Assembly: GCF_014208105.1 (NCBI RefSeq) | Contig: NZ_JACHMQ010000001.1 | Location: 2,108,001-2,172,000, forward strand | Origin: Actinomadura coerulea | Lineage (GTDB): Bacteria; Actinomycetota; Actinomycetes; Streptosporangiales; Streptosporangiaceae | Direction: 5' to 3' | Length of the DNA: 64,000 bases | Part shown: positions 16,180 through 24,246 of the stretch, in pieces | Position numbering within the stretch: position 1 is the stretch's first letter | Layout: every line of letters starts with the position of its first letter | Translations under genes and position numbers: made by a program | The notes under the pieces: generated by a model | What the model saw: only the letters and a program-made list of their open reading frames with translations | Database searches by the model: none | Told to the model about the DNA's origin: nothing

Positions 16180-17190
16180 TCAGCGGCCGCAGGAGGGGCA
16201 GGGGGTGCGGGTGCGGCGGGCGTAGGCGCGGGCCGCGGCGGCCATGCCGGCGCCCCAGGCGAAGTAGGCGGGGACGGCGACCCAGAAGAACGCCTCGGGC
16301 AGGTCGAGGCCGCCTTCGGGCGGGAACGGGTTGCGGCCGTGCAGCCGCTCCCAGGACATCTGCAGCAGCATCAGCCCGAAGTAGACGACCAGTCCGGCGG
16401 AGATCGCGGCGCCGGGCCACAGCACCAGCCGGCGCGGGACGCCGCGCCCGGCCAGGCCGGGCAACCAGCGCGGCCACGTCCGCCCGAAGGAGTGGACGAG
16501 GGCCAGGGGCAGCAGGCAGCCGCCGAGCACGAACCCGGCCTCGAACAGCGTCGCCGAGGCGCCGCCGGCCGTGGGCGTCTCGCCGAACCCGACGGCGGCC
16601 TGGGCGGCGATGCGGGTGAGGCATCCGGCGACGGCGAGGTAGGCGGCCCCGAAGGCCCAGGCGGGTGTGCGGGGCAGGGCGCCGGGCGCGGCCGCGGGGC
16701 GCGCGCAGGCGGCGCAGGCCGGTCCGGTTCGGGTGCGGGCGGTGTAGGCGCGGGCGGACAGGGCCGTCATGACCCCGGCGGCGACGACCGCGGCCCGCGA
16801 CAGCGCGCCGAGGGGGTAGAACCCGAGGCCCAGGCCGGGCAGGATCGCGCCGACCGCGTCCAGCAGGAGCATCGCGCCGGAGGCGACCAGGCACGCCGCG
16901 GCGGTCCAGGCGGCGCCCGCCAGGGCCAGGCGCGGCGCGCGGGCCAGGCGGTCGGCGCGCGGGTGCGCGAGGGCGGCCAGCACGAGCGCGGCGGCCCCGC
17001 ACAGGCCGGCGCCCGCCCATCCGGTGAAGGCGACGAGGTCGGTGCCGATGGGCGACATGTCGTGTGGCCGGTGCCCCGACGCCCAGTAGGCGCGCAGGGC
17101 GCCGTAGGCGGTGACCCAGGCGAGCGCGGCCGCGGGCAGGCGGCGCCCCAGGGCGTGCGGCGACAGGCGCGCGGCGATCGTGGTGGCCAT
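16180..17190 (-). CDS. Multi-pass membrane protein with Cys pairs
   Basis: A 336-residue protein with about eight hydrophobic segments and no recognised family. A cytoplasmic loop carries CAACARP (near 155-160) and the extreme C-terminus reads TPCPSCGR, so two CxxC pairs could bind zinc or form disulfides. ATG at 17190 and GTG at 17196 are both possible; neither has a Shine-Dalgarno, and a 27-bp inverted repeat (17175-17201) covers both. It follows the SDR gene on the same strand after 120 nt with a strong hairpin between, so it is probably transcribed separately. Function unknown. Confidence 0.6.
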   Translation of the reverse strand: MATTIAARLSPHALGRRLPAAALAWVTAYGALRAYWASGHRPHDMSPIGTDLVAFTGWAGAGLCGAAALVLAALAHPRADRLARAPRLALAGAAWTAAACLVASGAMLLLDAVGAILPGLGLGFYPLGALSRAAVVAAGVMTALSARAYTARTRTGPACAACARPAAAPGALPRTPAWAFGAAYLAVAGCLTRIAAQAAVGFGETPTAGGASATLFEAGFVLGGCLLPLALVHSFGRTWPRWLPGLAGRGVPRRLVLWPGAAISAGLVVYFGLMLLQMSWERLHGRNPFPPEGGLDLPEAFFWVAVPAYFAWGAGMAAAARAYARRTRTPCPSCGR

Positions 17191-17201
17191 GGCCACGATC
17201 G
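17175..17201. promoter_or_regulatory. Inverted repeat over a start codon
   Basis: Arms CGATCGTGG (17175-17183) and CCACGATCG (17193-17201) around TGGCCATGG. It covers the start of the membrane-protein gene, so a bound repressor or an RNA hairpin there would block initiation. Operator role is inferred. Confidence 0.35.
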
Positions 17202-17248
17202 TGGCGGCCGCGGGGCGGGCGGGGCCTCCCCGCCGCGGCCGAGGCCGC

Positions 17249-17264
17249 TCCCCCGCGCGGGGGA
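17249..17264 (-). terminator. GC hairpin after the SDR/cupin operon
   Basis: TCCCCC (17249-17254) pairs with GGGGGA (17259-17264) around a GCGC loop, 47 nt beyond the stop of the SDR gene on the minus strand. No U-run is present, so it is a likely but unproven terminator. Confidence 0.35.
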
Positions 17265-17310
17265 CGCGGCGGCCCGGGGCCCGCCGATGCCGGCGGCCGC
17301 GGCGGCCGGG

Positions 17311-18078
17311 TCACCGGGCGGTGTAGCCGCCGTCGACGGGGAGCGCGACGCCGGTGACGTAGCCGGCGCCGGGGCTGCACAGCCACAGCACGGCCTGGGC
17401 GATCTCCTCGGCGGTGCCGAGCCGTTCGATGGCCTGGCCCGTTTCGGCTCCGCCGGGGTCGAGGTCCCCGGCTGCGATCATGGAGTCGACCATGGGGGTG
17501 CTGATGGTGCCGGGGCAGACGGCGTTGACGCGGACGCCGCGCGGGCCGTATTCGAGGGCGGCGCTCCTGGTCAGGCCGATGACGCCGTGCTTGGAGGCGT
17601 GGTAGGCGGCGCGGCCGGGGTTGCCGACGAGGCCGCCGAGGGAGGAGCAGTTGACGATGGCTCCGCCGCCCTGGGCGCGCATGTGGCGCAGTTCGTGCTT
17701 CATGCTCGCCCACACGCCGCGCAGGTTGACGGCGTTGACGCGGTCGAACTGGTCGGCGTTCTCGTCGGCGGCGTCGGTGAGCGGGGCCATGACGCCGGCG
17801 TTGTTGTAGGCCATGTCGAGCCGCCCGAAGGCCGCCGCGGTGCGGTCGACGGCGGCGGCGACCTGGTCTTCGTCGGTGACGTCGCAGGCCAGGGCGAGGG
17901 CCTGGTGCCCGGCGCCGGTGAGGTCCCGGGCGGCCTGCTCGGCGGCGTCGCCGTCGATGTCGGCGAGGCCCACGGCGGCGCCGGAGGAGGCGAAGGCGCG
18001 GGCGGCGGCCAGGCCCATGCCGGAGGAGGCGCCCGTGACGAAGGCGACCTGGCCGGTGAAGTCGTAGGTGGGATTCAT
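17311..18078 (-). CDS. Short-chain dehydrogenase/reductase
   Basis: A 255-residue classical SDR with all marks intact: TGASSGMG for the dinucleotide, D in LADIDGD after the second strand (NAD-type), NNAG, catalytic Ser in NCSSLGG, YHASK and a C-terminal PVDGGYTAR. AGGAGAGG precedes the ATG at 18078. It is the second gene after a cupin gene on the same strand with 52 nt between, so the pair is probably one transcript. SDR-cupin pairs are common in actinomycetes in catabolic or detoxifying operons; the substrate here is unknown. Confidence 0.88.
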   Translation of the reverse strand: MNPTYDFTGQVAFVTGASSGMGLAAARAFASSGAAVGLADIDGDAAEQAARDLTGAGHQALALACDVTDEDQVAAAVDRTAAAFGRLDMAYNNAGVMAPLTDAADENADQFDRVNAVNLRGVWASMKHELRHMRAQGGGAIVNCSSLGGLVGNPGRAAYHASKHGVIGLTRSAALEYGPRGVRVNAVCPGTISTPMVDSMIAAGDLDPGGAETGQAIERLGTAEEIAQAVLWLCSPGAGYVTGVALPVDGGYTAR

Positions 18079-18130
18079 GGGTGCCTCTCCTGACGAGGGT
18101 GTCGTGCGGTGCGGTGCTCGCCGGGCGGCG

Positions 18131-18538
18131 TCAGGCGGTGGCCGGGGCGGCGTACTCCTCGTCGGTGACGGGGGTGAGCCAGTGGACGACGGCGTGGTCG
18201 GCGTCGCTCTCGTTGACGGCCAGGTGGACCATCAGCCGGTTCGGTGCGGCGCCGTGCCAGTGCTCCTCGTCGGCCTCGAAGAGCACGCGGTCGCCGGGCC
18301 GGATGACCTCGACCGGGCCGCCCCGGCGCTGGCACAGGCCGATCCCTTCGGTGACGAAGACGGTCTGGCCCAGCGGGTGGCGGTGCCAGTGGGTCCGCGC
18401 GCCGGGCATGAAGTGCACCAGGCTGGCGCTGACCCGGGACGGGGCGGGCGCCGCGGCGACGGCGTCGATGTAGACGTCGCCGGTGAACCAGTCGGCTGGG
18501 CCCTTCTGGGTGTCGATGGAGCTGCGCGTGATCTGCAT
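18131..18538 (-). CDS. Small cupin-domain protein
   Basis: A 135-residue single-domain cupin. Motif 1 reads PGARTHWHRHPLGQTVFVTEG, with two His and a downstream Glu for a metal ion; motif 2 is PGDRVLFEADEEHWHGA with the third His. This pattern is close to small cupins related to bacterial hydroxynitrile lyases and gamma-carboxymuconolactone-associated proteins. The ATG at 18538 follows AAGGGGA. It precedes an SDR gene in the same operon, which suggests the two act on one metabolite, but the reaction is unknown. A 10-bp inverted repeat upstream (18581-18616) may be the operator. Confidence 0.82.
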   Translation of the reverse strand: MQITRSSIDTQKGPADWFTGDVYIDAVAAAPAPSRVSASLVHFMPGARTHWHRHPLGQTVFVTEGIGLCQRRGGPVEVIRPGDRVLFEADEEHWHGAAPNRLMVHLAVNESDADHAVVHWLTPVTDEEYAAPATA

Positions 18539-18580
18539 GGTCGTCCCCTTGTCCGTGAGTGCCGCTGGTTGGCCGGATGG

Positions 18581-18616
18581 GCCCCTGCCGTCACCTTCCT
18601 TACCTGCGGCAGGGGC
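18581..18616. promoter_or_regulatory. 10-bp inverted repeat upstream of the cupin/SDR operon
   Basis: GCCCCTGCCG (18581-18590) and CGGCAGGGGC (18607-18616) are perfect arms 16 nt apart, 43 nt before the cupin start. This is the only strong symmetry in the 223-nt gap 18539-18761, and it could be an operator. No regulator gene is adjacent. Confidence 0.4.
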
Positions 18617-18761
18617 ACCATGCCTTCCAGGCAACCCGCTTTTGGCGGGCGCTGCGAGGCACCGTCAAGAGGTGGACCGGCAGTACACCCCTAGGAGCCC
18701 GCAGGCAGCACGGCACGTCGAGGTGTGGAGCTGGTCGCGTCGGTGACCTGGCCGCGGGGGG

Positions 18762-19595
18762 TCAGCGGCCGCGGGTGCGGTAGGTCCGCACGGACAGGGG
18801 CGCGAACACCGCGAGGAGGACCAGTGCCCAGCCGATCGTGGCGGGGACGGGGTGGGCGAGGGGCCAGGCCAGGTCGCCCGCGGGGGCGCCGGGGTTGCCG
18901 AACAGTTCGCGGCAGGCGGCGGTGAGGGCGCTGACGGGGTTCCATTCGGCGATGACCTGCAGGACCTTGGGCATGCCGGCGGTGGGGACGAAGGAGTTGG
19001 ACAGCATGGTGATCGGGAAGACCAGGGGGATGAGCTGGTCGGCGGCCTGCTCGTTCTTGACCACCAGGCCGAGGTAGCAGCCGGCCCAGCTGAGCGCGTA
19101 CCGCATCAGCGCCAGCAGCAGGAACGCCTCGGCGGTCTGCCAGAGGCCGTTGTGGGCGCGCCAGCCGACGACCAGGCCGGCGGTGGCCATGATCGCCATG
19201 CCGAGGACGCCGTTGAGGATCTCGGCGCCGGTCTGCCCGAAGGGGACGGCGGAGCGGGCCATGGGCATGGAGCGGAACCGGTCCATGACGCCGCGGGAGG
19301 CGTCGGTGGCGACGCGCATGGTGACGGCCATGGTGGAGGTGAAGGTGACCATGGCGAACAGGCCGGGCATCAGGTACTCGCGGTAGTTGCCGCCGCCGGG
19401 GACGGAGATGGCGCTGCCGAACACGTACCCGAACAGCACGACCATGATCGCGGGGAAGATCAGGGCGGCGATGAGCTCGCCGGGTTCCTGGCGGATGCGG
19501 CCGAGTTCGCGGCCGATGAGGGTGAGGCCGTCGGTGAGGGCCCAGCGCAGGCGCCCGGCGCGGGAGTCGGGGGCGGGGGCGGTCAGGGCGGTCAT
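18762..19595 (-). CDS. ABC-2 type transporter permease (DrrB-like)
   Basis: A 277-residue permease with six hydrophobic segments. Seen: an N-terminal cytoplasmic stretch, IAALIFPAIMVVLFGYVFGSA, the loop YREYLMPGLFAMVTFTSTMAV, DRFRSMPMARSAV, and the ABC-2 helix pair FPITMLSNSFVPTAGMPKVLQVIAEW (written here in two halves by position 165-190). ATG at 19595 overlaps the stop of the ATPase gene (ATGA). With the ATPase it forms an exporter of the daunorubicin-resistance type, whose cargo is usually a hydrophobic drug or lipid. Cargo unknown. Confidence 0.88.
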   Translation of the reverse strand: MTALTAPAPDSRAGRLRWALTDGLTLIGRELGRIRQEPGELIAALIFPAIMVVLFGYVFGSAISVPGGGNYREYLMPGLFAMVTFTSTMAVTMRVATDASRGVMDRFRSMPMARSAVPFGQTGAEILNGVLGMAIMATAGLVVGWRAHNGLWQTAEAFLLLALMRYALSWAGCYLGLVVKNEQAADQLIPLVFPITMLSNSFVPTAGMPKVLQVIAEWNPVSALTAACRELFGNPGAPAGDLAWPLAHPVPATIGWALVLLAVFAPLSVRTYRTRGR

Positions 19596-20617
19596 CGGAC
19601 GGCCTCCTGGGTGCGGTCGGCGGTGTCGGCGGCGCGGGCCGCATCGGTGTGGACGGGGTCTTGGCCGGGGGCGTCGGGGGTGTCGGGGGTGGTTCCGGTG
19701 AGGCGCAGGAACACCTCGTCGAGGGTGGGGCGGCGCAGTCCGACGTCGCCGACGGTGATGCCGGCGCGGTCGAGTTCGCGGACGACGTCGGCCAGGCGCA
19801 CCGATCCGGTGGTGAGCGGCACCGAGAGGTGTTCGCCCTCCAGGGCGGGGTGGCTGCCGGTGAGGGTGCGCAGGAGCGCGGCGGCGCGGCCGGCGGTGGC
19901 GGGGTCGTCCAGGACGACGTCGAGGCGGTCGCCGATGGAGGCCTTGAGCCGGTCGGGGGTGCCGGTGGCGATGACGCGGCCGTGGTCGACGACGGCGATG
20001 TCGTCGGCGAGCCGGTCGGCCTCGTCCAGGTACTGGGTGGTGAGCAGGACGGTGGTGCCGTCGGCGACCAGTCCGCGGACGGCGTCCCAGATCTCGCCGC
20101 GGCTGCGGGGGTCCAGGCCGGTGGTGGGCTCGTCCAGGAAGAGCACCTGGGGGCGCAGGATGAGGCTGGTGATGAGGTCGAGGCGGCGGCGCATGCCGCC
20201 TGAGTAGCCGGCGACCTGCCGGTCGGCGGCCTCGGCGAGCCCGAACCGCTCCAGCAGCTCGTCGGCGCGGCGGCGGGCCTCGCGGCGGGGCAGGTGGTAC
20301 AGGCGGCCGAACATGCGCAGGTTGCCGCGTCCGGTGAGCTTCTCGTCGACGGCGGCGTACTGGCCGGCCAGGCCGATGCGGGCGCGGACCCGGTCGGGGT
20401 CGCGGGCGACGTCGTGGCCGGCGATGCGGGCGTGCCCGGCGTCGGCGTCGGCGAGTGTCGCCAGGATCCGCACGGCCGTGGTCTTGCCCGCGCCGTTGGG
20501 GCCGAGGACCCCGCAGACCGTGCCGGCGGGGACGGCCAGGTCGAGGCCGTCCAGGGCCTGGGTGTCGCCGAAGCGCTTGCGCAGCCCCTCGGCCACCACG
20601 ATCGGTTCGTTGGTCAC
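19592..20617 (-). CDS. ABC transporter ATP-binding protein (DrrA-like)
   Basis: A 341-residue ATPase. Walker A GPNGAGKTT, Q-loop in GLAGQYAAVDE, signature YSGGMRRRLD, Walker B VLFLDEPTTG and H-loop region TTQYLDEAD are intact (H replaced by Q, as in DrrA-type proteins). A C-terminal extension of about 100 residues ends in the TLDEVFLRLTG motif typical of the DrrA family. GTG at 20617 follows AGGAGGGG. It faces a TetR gene across two operator-like repeats at 20630-20681, so the exporter is probably repressed by that TetR protein and induced by its cargo. Confidence 0.92.
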   Translation of the reverse strand: MTNEPIVVAEGLRKRFGDTQALDGLDLAVPAGTVCGVLGPNGAGKTTAVRILATLADADAGHARIAGHDVARDPDRVRARIGLAGQYAAVDEKLTGRGNLRMFGRLYHLPRREARRRADELLERFGLAEAADRQVAGYSGGMRRRLDLITSLILRPQVLFLDEPTTGLDPRSRGEIWDAVRGLVADGTTVLLTTQYLDEADRLADDIAVVDHGRVIATGTPDRLKASIGDRLDVVLDDPATAGRAAALLRTLTGSHPALEGEHLSVPLTTGSVRLADVVRELDRAGITVGDVGLRRPTLDEVFLRLTGTTPDTPDAPGQDPVHTDAARAADTADRTQEAVR

Positions 20618-20629
20618 AACCCCTCCTCT

Positions 20630-20681
20630 GGGTACGTTGTACGCAGCTACGGTAGACAACTGGGTACGATGTACGCAACTA
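20630..20681. promoter_or_regulatory. Two tandem TetR-type operators
   Basis: Two near-identical 20-bp copies, 20630-20649 and 20662-20681, differ at two bases and share GGGTACGnTGTACGCA. Each contains GTAC-N3-GTAC symmetry. The 32-bp period is about three helical turns. They fill the gap between the divergent ABC ATPase and TetR genes, the expected place for an autoregulated efflux operator. Confidence 0.7.
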
Positions 20682-20711
20682 GGATGCTCGGGAGAGACAC
20701 GAGGAGGTCCG

Positions 20712-21437
20712 TTGGCAGGCGGCGAGCAGCACGTCAGCATCTGGTCGATTCCCGAACGGCAGGGCCGGGGGCCGCGCCCCGCCTTCAGCCGCGCCCAGAT
20801 CACCGAGGCGGCGATCCGCATCGCCGACGCCGAGGGGCTGGAGGCCGCCTCGATGCGCCGCATCGCCGCCGACCTGGGCACCGGCGCGATGTCGCTGTAC
20901 CGCTACGTGCCCTCCCGCGACGACCTGGTCGACCTGATGGCCGACCACGTCCTGCTGGAGATGGGCATCCCCGAGCGGCCGAGCGGGGACTGGCGCGCCG
21001 ACCTGACCCTGGTCGCCGAGAACACCCGCGCGGTGTGGCTCCGGCACACCTGGCTGGCGGGCCTGCGCCGGCCGCGCGCCACGCTCGGCCCCAACCGGCT
21101 GCGGCTGGTGGAGTTCGCCTTCGGGGCGCTGGACGTCGGCGTCCCGATCGACGACATGCTCACCCTGCTGGAGATCCTGAACGGCTACGTCGAGTACGCG
21201 GTGCGCGGTGAGATCGAGTGGGTGCGGGAGATGCGCCAGAGCGGGATGACGCCCGAGCGGTGGATGACGCGGAGCGCCCCCTACGTCCGCGAGCTGCTCG
21301 ACAGCGGCCGGTATCCGATGTTCGAGCGGGTCGTGAGGGACGCGCGCATGCCCCACATGTCCGGCGAGGAGCAGTTCCGGTGCGGGCTGGGGCGCGTCCT
21401 GGACTGCATCGCCGGCGCCCTCCCCGACCCGTCCTGA
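20712..21437 (+). CDS. TetR/AcrR-family regulator with TetR_C-like domain
   Basis: A 241-residue repressor. The DNA-binding helix-turn-helix spans about 25-70: RAQITEAAIRIADAEG, SMRRIAADLGTGAMSLYRYV. The C-terminal ligand domain has the TetR_C_1 pattern seen in tetracycline- and drug-responsive regulators (LEILNGYVEYAVRGEIEWVRE). The best start is TTG at 20712, 4 nt after GAGGAGG; no ATG or GTG is better placed. It is divergent from the DrrAB-like exporter and faces two tandem operators, so it most likely represses that exporter and itself. Confidence 0.87.
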   Translation: MAGGEQHVSIWSIPERQGRGPRPAFSRAQITEAAIRIADAEGLEAASMRRIAADLGTGAMSLYRYVPSRDDLVDLMADHVLLEMGIPERPSGDWRADLTLVAENTRAVWLRHTWLAGLRRPRATLGPNRLRLVEFAFGALDVGVPIDDMLTLLEILNGYVEYAVRGEIEWVREMRQSGMTPERWMTRSAPYVRELLDSGRYPMFERVVRDARMPHMSGEEQFRCGLGRVLDCIAGALPDPS

Positions 21438-21605
21438 CCGGCCCCCCGGCACTGGAACGCGGGGCGGTGGAGCCGGGCGGGGACGGGGGTGCATGAGCGG
21501 GGGGCGTGCGGGGCACGAACCGGGCGAGGTGACGATTGCGTTCGGTCCGGCGCGGCCGGTCCGGGGCCCCCAGGGCCCGCAGCTCGTTCGTGATCGGAGA
21601 GGCAC

Positions 21606-22058
21606 ATGAGCGTCGTTCCCGCCCGGGGCGTTCCGCGGCCGGCCCTGCGCAGCGGCCGGTGGCCGCTGCCCGGCGGGCGGGCCGCGGCGAGCAGCGTCCG
21701 CGGGATCGTGCAGGGCGCCCTGCACGTGTGGGGCCTGGGCCCGGCGGCGGCGAGCCTGACCGACCGGCTGGCGCCGCTGATCCAGGACGCGGTGGCGCGG
21801 GCGGGGACGCGCCGGGGCGGGTCGCTGGTGCTGCGGCTGGAACTGCACGAGCCGGTCCGGCTGCTGCTGGGCGAGGTCCTGCGGCCCGGAGGCGCGCCCG
21901 GCGCGCAGGCCGACCGCGGCCGCAACGTCGCCGCGGTCGCCGTCACCTACGGCAGGCGGCCCGTGCGGGGCGACGCGGGCGCCTGGTACGCCCACGTGTT
22001 CGTGTGGCCGCCCGTGCCGGGCTCCGCGCCCTCGCCGGGGGCGCCGGGGGGCCGCTGA
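21606..22058 (+). CDS. Unknown protein, weakly like a degenerate GHKL ATPase
   Basis: A 150-residue protein. GGAGAGG precedes the ATG at 21606. The middle part, SLTDRLAPLIQDAVARAG then GGSLVLRLELHEPVRLLLGEV, has the outline of the RsbW-like GHKL ATPases common in actinomycetes, where LVTNAVRHA would hold the catalytic Asn; here that position reads QDA and no G-box is seen, so it cannot be an active ATPase. The C-terminus (WYAHVFVWPPV) matches nothing known. It stands alone between the TetR gene and the tRNAs. Coding is likely from the start signal, function unknown. Confidence 0.45.
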   Translation: MSVVPARGVPRPALRSGRWPLPGGRAAASSVRGIVQGALHVWGLGPAAASLTDRLAPLIQDAVARAGTRRGGSLVLRLELHEPVRLLLGEVLRPGGAPGAQADRGRNVAAVAVTYGRRPVRGDAGAWYAHVFVWPPVPGSAPSPGAPGGR

Positions 22059-22101
22059 GCCGTTCGGGGCCGCTCCCCCGGCGCGCGGCGGGGCGGCGGC
22101 G

Positions 22102-22174
22102 CCTCCCCGGCAGGGATCGAACCTGCGGCCTCCGGCTTCGGAGGCCGGCGCTCTGTCCGCTGAGCTACGGGGAG
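22102..22174 (-). tRNA. tRNA-Arg (anticodon CCG)
   Basis: A complete cloverleaf on the minus strand. Acceptor arms CTCCCCG and CGGGGAG pair over 7 bp, the D arm is GCTC...GAGC, the anticodon loop CTCCGAA gives CCG (reads CGG), and the T arm is GCAGG-TTCGATC-CCTGC. Discriminator G at 22102; CCA is not encoded. CGG is a frequent Arg codon in this DNA. Confidence 0.95.
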
Positions 22175-22215
22175 TCGGGGTCCCGTCCCCAGGGTGACGG
22201 CGGGGACGGGACGGG

Positions 22216-22288
22216 AGACGCCGGTGGGATTCGAACCCACGTGGGACGGTTCTGCAAACCGCCGCCTGAACCGCTCGGCCACGGCGTC
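22216..22288 (-). tRNA. tRNA-Cys (anticodon GCA)
   Basis: A complete cloverleaf on the minus strand. Acceptor arms GACGCCG and CGGCGTC, anticodon loop TTGCAGA giving GCA, T loop TTCGAAT between GTGGG and CCCAC, and discriminator U73, the identity base for cysteine. It is 41 nt from tRNA-Arg and probably co-transcribed with it. Confidence 0.93.
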
Positions 22289-22534
22289 AAAAAGGGGCCG
22301 CCCCTCGCGCGGGGGCGGGTGCGTGGAGTGGTGGGGGCGCGGAGTCAGCGGGGCGTCCGGCCGGCGGACCGGGGCGCGGTGCGTGCGCGGCGACAACCGG
22401 TCACATCCCGTCCCTCCCTTCCGGTGCCGATCCCCGCCTTGGTACGTCCCGTCCGGGCGGGGCCCGTGCGGGTGCCGTGCGATCAGAGTGCCCCGCGCGG
22501 CACCGGGCCGCAACGCGTTTTTCCGCCCGGATGT

Positions 22535-22549
22535 TTCCGCTGAACGGAA
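22535..22549. promoter_or_regulatory. TTCCG-N5-CGGAA operator-like repeat before the aldehyde dehydrogenase
   Basis: The 339-nt gap 22289-22627 carries the promoters of the tRNA pair (leftward) and of the dehydrogenase (rightward). The one clear symmetry is TTCCG-CTGAA-CGGAA, 79 nt before the dehydrogenase start, similar to sites reported for some IclR-type regulators. Nothing else in the gap is recognised. Confidence 0.4.
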
Positions 22550-22627
22550 TGATGATGTTCCGGCGCGCGCCGCGCATGGCGAGGGTGGGGGTTTCGGCGC
22601 GGGCACCCCGCTTCGCGAGGAGGAACG

Positions 22628-24088
22628 ATGACGTTGCTCGACCCTGGTGTGTGGACCGGGAAGATCTTCGACGGCGGCTGGGCGGCGGCCGAGGACGGCG
22701 GCGTGTTCGAGGCGACCGAGCCCGCGACCGGCGGGACGCTCGGCACCCTCGGCGAGGCCCGCGCGGCGGACGCGGCGCGCGCGGCGCGGACCGCGGCGGA
22801 CGCGCAGCGCGACTGGGCGGCCCGCACCTACGAGGAGCGCGCCGCCGTGCTGCGCGCGGCGGGCCGGCTGTTCGAGGAGCACGCCGCCGAGATCGGCGAG
22901 TGGATCGTGCGGGAGGCCGGGTCGATCCCGCCGAAGGCGGAACTCGAGACGCACTTCGCCGCGAGCCTGTGCTACGAGTCGGCGGCGCTGGCCTCGCACC
23001 CGCAGGGGCTGGTGCTGCCGTCGGCGCAGCCGCGGTGGAGCCTGGCGCGGCGCCGCCCCGCCGGGGTGGTGAGCGTGATCTCGCCGTTCAACTTCCCGCT
23101 GATCCTGGCGATGCGGTCGGTGGCGCCGGCGCTGGCGCTCGGCAACGCCGTACTGCTCAAGCCGGACCCGCGCACGGCGGTGTGCGGCGGCGTGAGCATC
23201 GCGCGGGTCTTCCAGGAGGCGGGGCTGCCGGAGGGGCTGCTGCACCTGCTGCCGGGCGGCCGCGAGGCCGGGGAGGCGGTCGTGGAGGCGCCGGAGGTGC
23301 GGGTGGTGTCCTTCACCGGCTCCACCGCCGCGGGACGCAGGATCGGCGAGGTGTGCGGGCGCCTGCTCAAGCGGGCCCACCTGGAGCTCGGCGGCAACAA
23401 CGCGCTGATCGTGCTGCCGGGCGCGCGGGTCGCCGACGCGGTGTCGGCGGGCGCGTGGGGCGCGTTCCTGCACCAGGGGCAGATCTGCATGACCTCCGGG
23501 CGGCACCTGGTGCACGAGAGCCTGCACGCCGAGTACGTCGCGGCGCTGGCCGACAAGGCCGACACGCTCGCGGTCGGCGACCCCGCGGCCGGGCCGGTCG
23601 CGCTCGGCCCCATCATCGACGCCGGGCAGCTCGCCCACGTCGACGAACTGGTCAAGGCGACGGTCGCGGCCGGGGCGCGGCTGGCGGCGGGCGGCACCCA
23701 CGAGGGCCTGTTCTACCGCCCGACCGTGCTGGACGAGGTGACGCCCGACATGCCCGCCTACGCGCAGGAGGTGTTCGGGCCGGTCGCGCCGGTGGTGCCG
23801 TTCTCCACGCCGCAGGAGGCGGTGGAGCTGGCGGCGGCGACCGAGTACGGGCTGTCGCTGGGCATCCTCGGCGACGTCGGGCAGGCGATGAAGATCGCCG
23901 ACGCCGTCCCGGCGGGGCTGGTCCACATCAACGACCAGACGGTCAACGACGAGCCGGTCGTGCCGTTCGGCGGGGTGGCGGCCTCGGGCAACGGATCGCG
24001 GTTCGGCGGCCCCGACGCCAACATCGAGGCGTTCACCGAGACGCAGTGGGTCACGGTCCGCGGCGAGATCGCCACCTACCCCTTCTGA
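22628..24088 (+). CDS. NAD(P)-dependent aldehyde dehydrogenase (benzaldehyde/salicylaldehyde type)
   Basis: A 486-residue soluble enzyme oxidising an aldehyde to a carboxylate. Seen: cofactor segment VVSVISPFNFPLILAMR, LLKPDPRTAVCGG, the Rossmann FTGSTAAGRRIG, catalytic Glu in LELGGNNALIV, catalytic Cys in GQICM, and EVFGPVAPVVPF. The pattern fits class-1-like aromatic aldehyde dehydrogenases (benzaldehyde or vanillin type), where EAGSIPPKAELE also fits. AGGAGG lies just before the ATG at 22628. It stands alone behind an IclR-like operator sequence, which suits an inducible aromatic-catabolism gene. Exact substrate unknown. Confidence 0.92.
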   Translation: MTLLDPGVWTGKIFDGGWAAAEDGGVFEATEPATGGTLGTLGEARAADAARAARTAADAQRDWAARTYEERAAVLRAAGRLFEEHAAEIGEWIVREAGSIPPKAELETHFAASLCYESAALASHPQGLVLPSAQPRWSLARRRPAGVVSVISPFNFPLILAMRSVAPALALGNAVLLKPDPRTAVCGGVSIARVFQEAGLPEGLLHLLPGGREAGEAVVEAPEVRVVSFTGSTAAGRRIGEVCGRLLKRAHLELGGNNALIVLPGARVADAVSAGAWGAFLHQGQICMTSGRHLVHESLHAEYVAALADKADTLAVGDPAAGPVALGPIIDAGQLAHVDELVKATVAAGARLAAGGTHEGLFYRPTVLDEVTPDMPAYAQEVFGPVAPVVPFSTPQEAVELAAATEYGLSLGILGDVGQAMKIADAVPAGLVHINDQTVNDEPVVPFGGVAASGNGSRFGGPDANIEAFTETQWVTVRGEIATYPF

Positions 24089-24246
24089 CCCCCGCCCGTC
24101 GTGCGGGCGCTGGCGGGCCGCGGCGCGGTCGGGCCGCCGCCGTCACCCTCAGCGGACCCGGGTTACGGACATGCCAAGCACGTCTGCTCCTCGTCCTTAA
24201 AGAGGCTTGCCGCGCCGTTTAACCTGCTGAGCACGGGAAATCACTA

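Noticed and set aside
14838..16619. 593-codon plus-strand frame opposite the Ala-rich gene
   Set aside because: Nearly pure Gly/Asp/Ala repeats, runs across two gene borders and has no start signal; the minus-strand frame has a Shine-Dalgarno and a sensible helix pattern.
22102..22288. tRNA-associated integrated element
   Set aside because: Both tRNA genes are intact and no integrase, att-like repeat or foreign-looking genes flank them.
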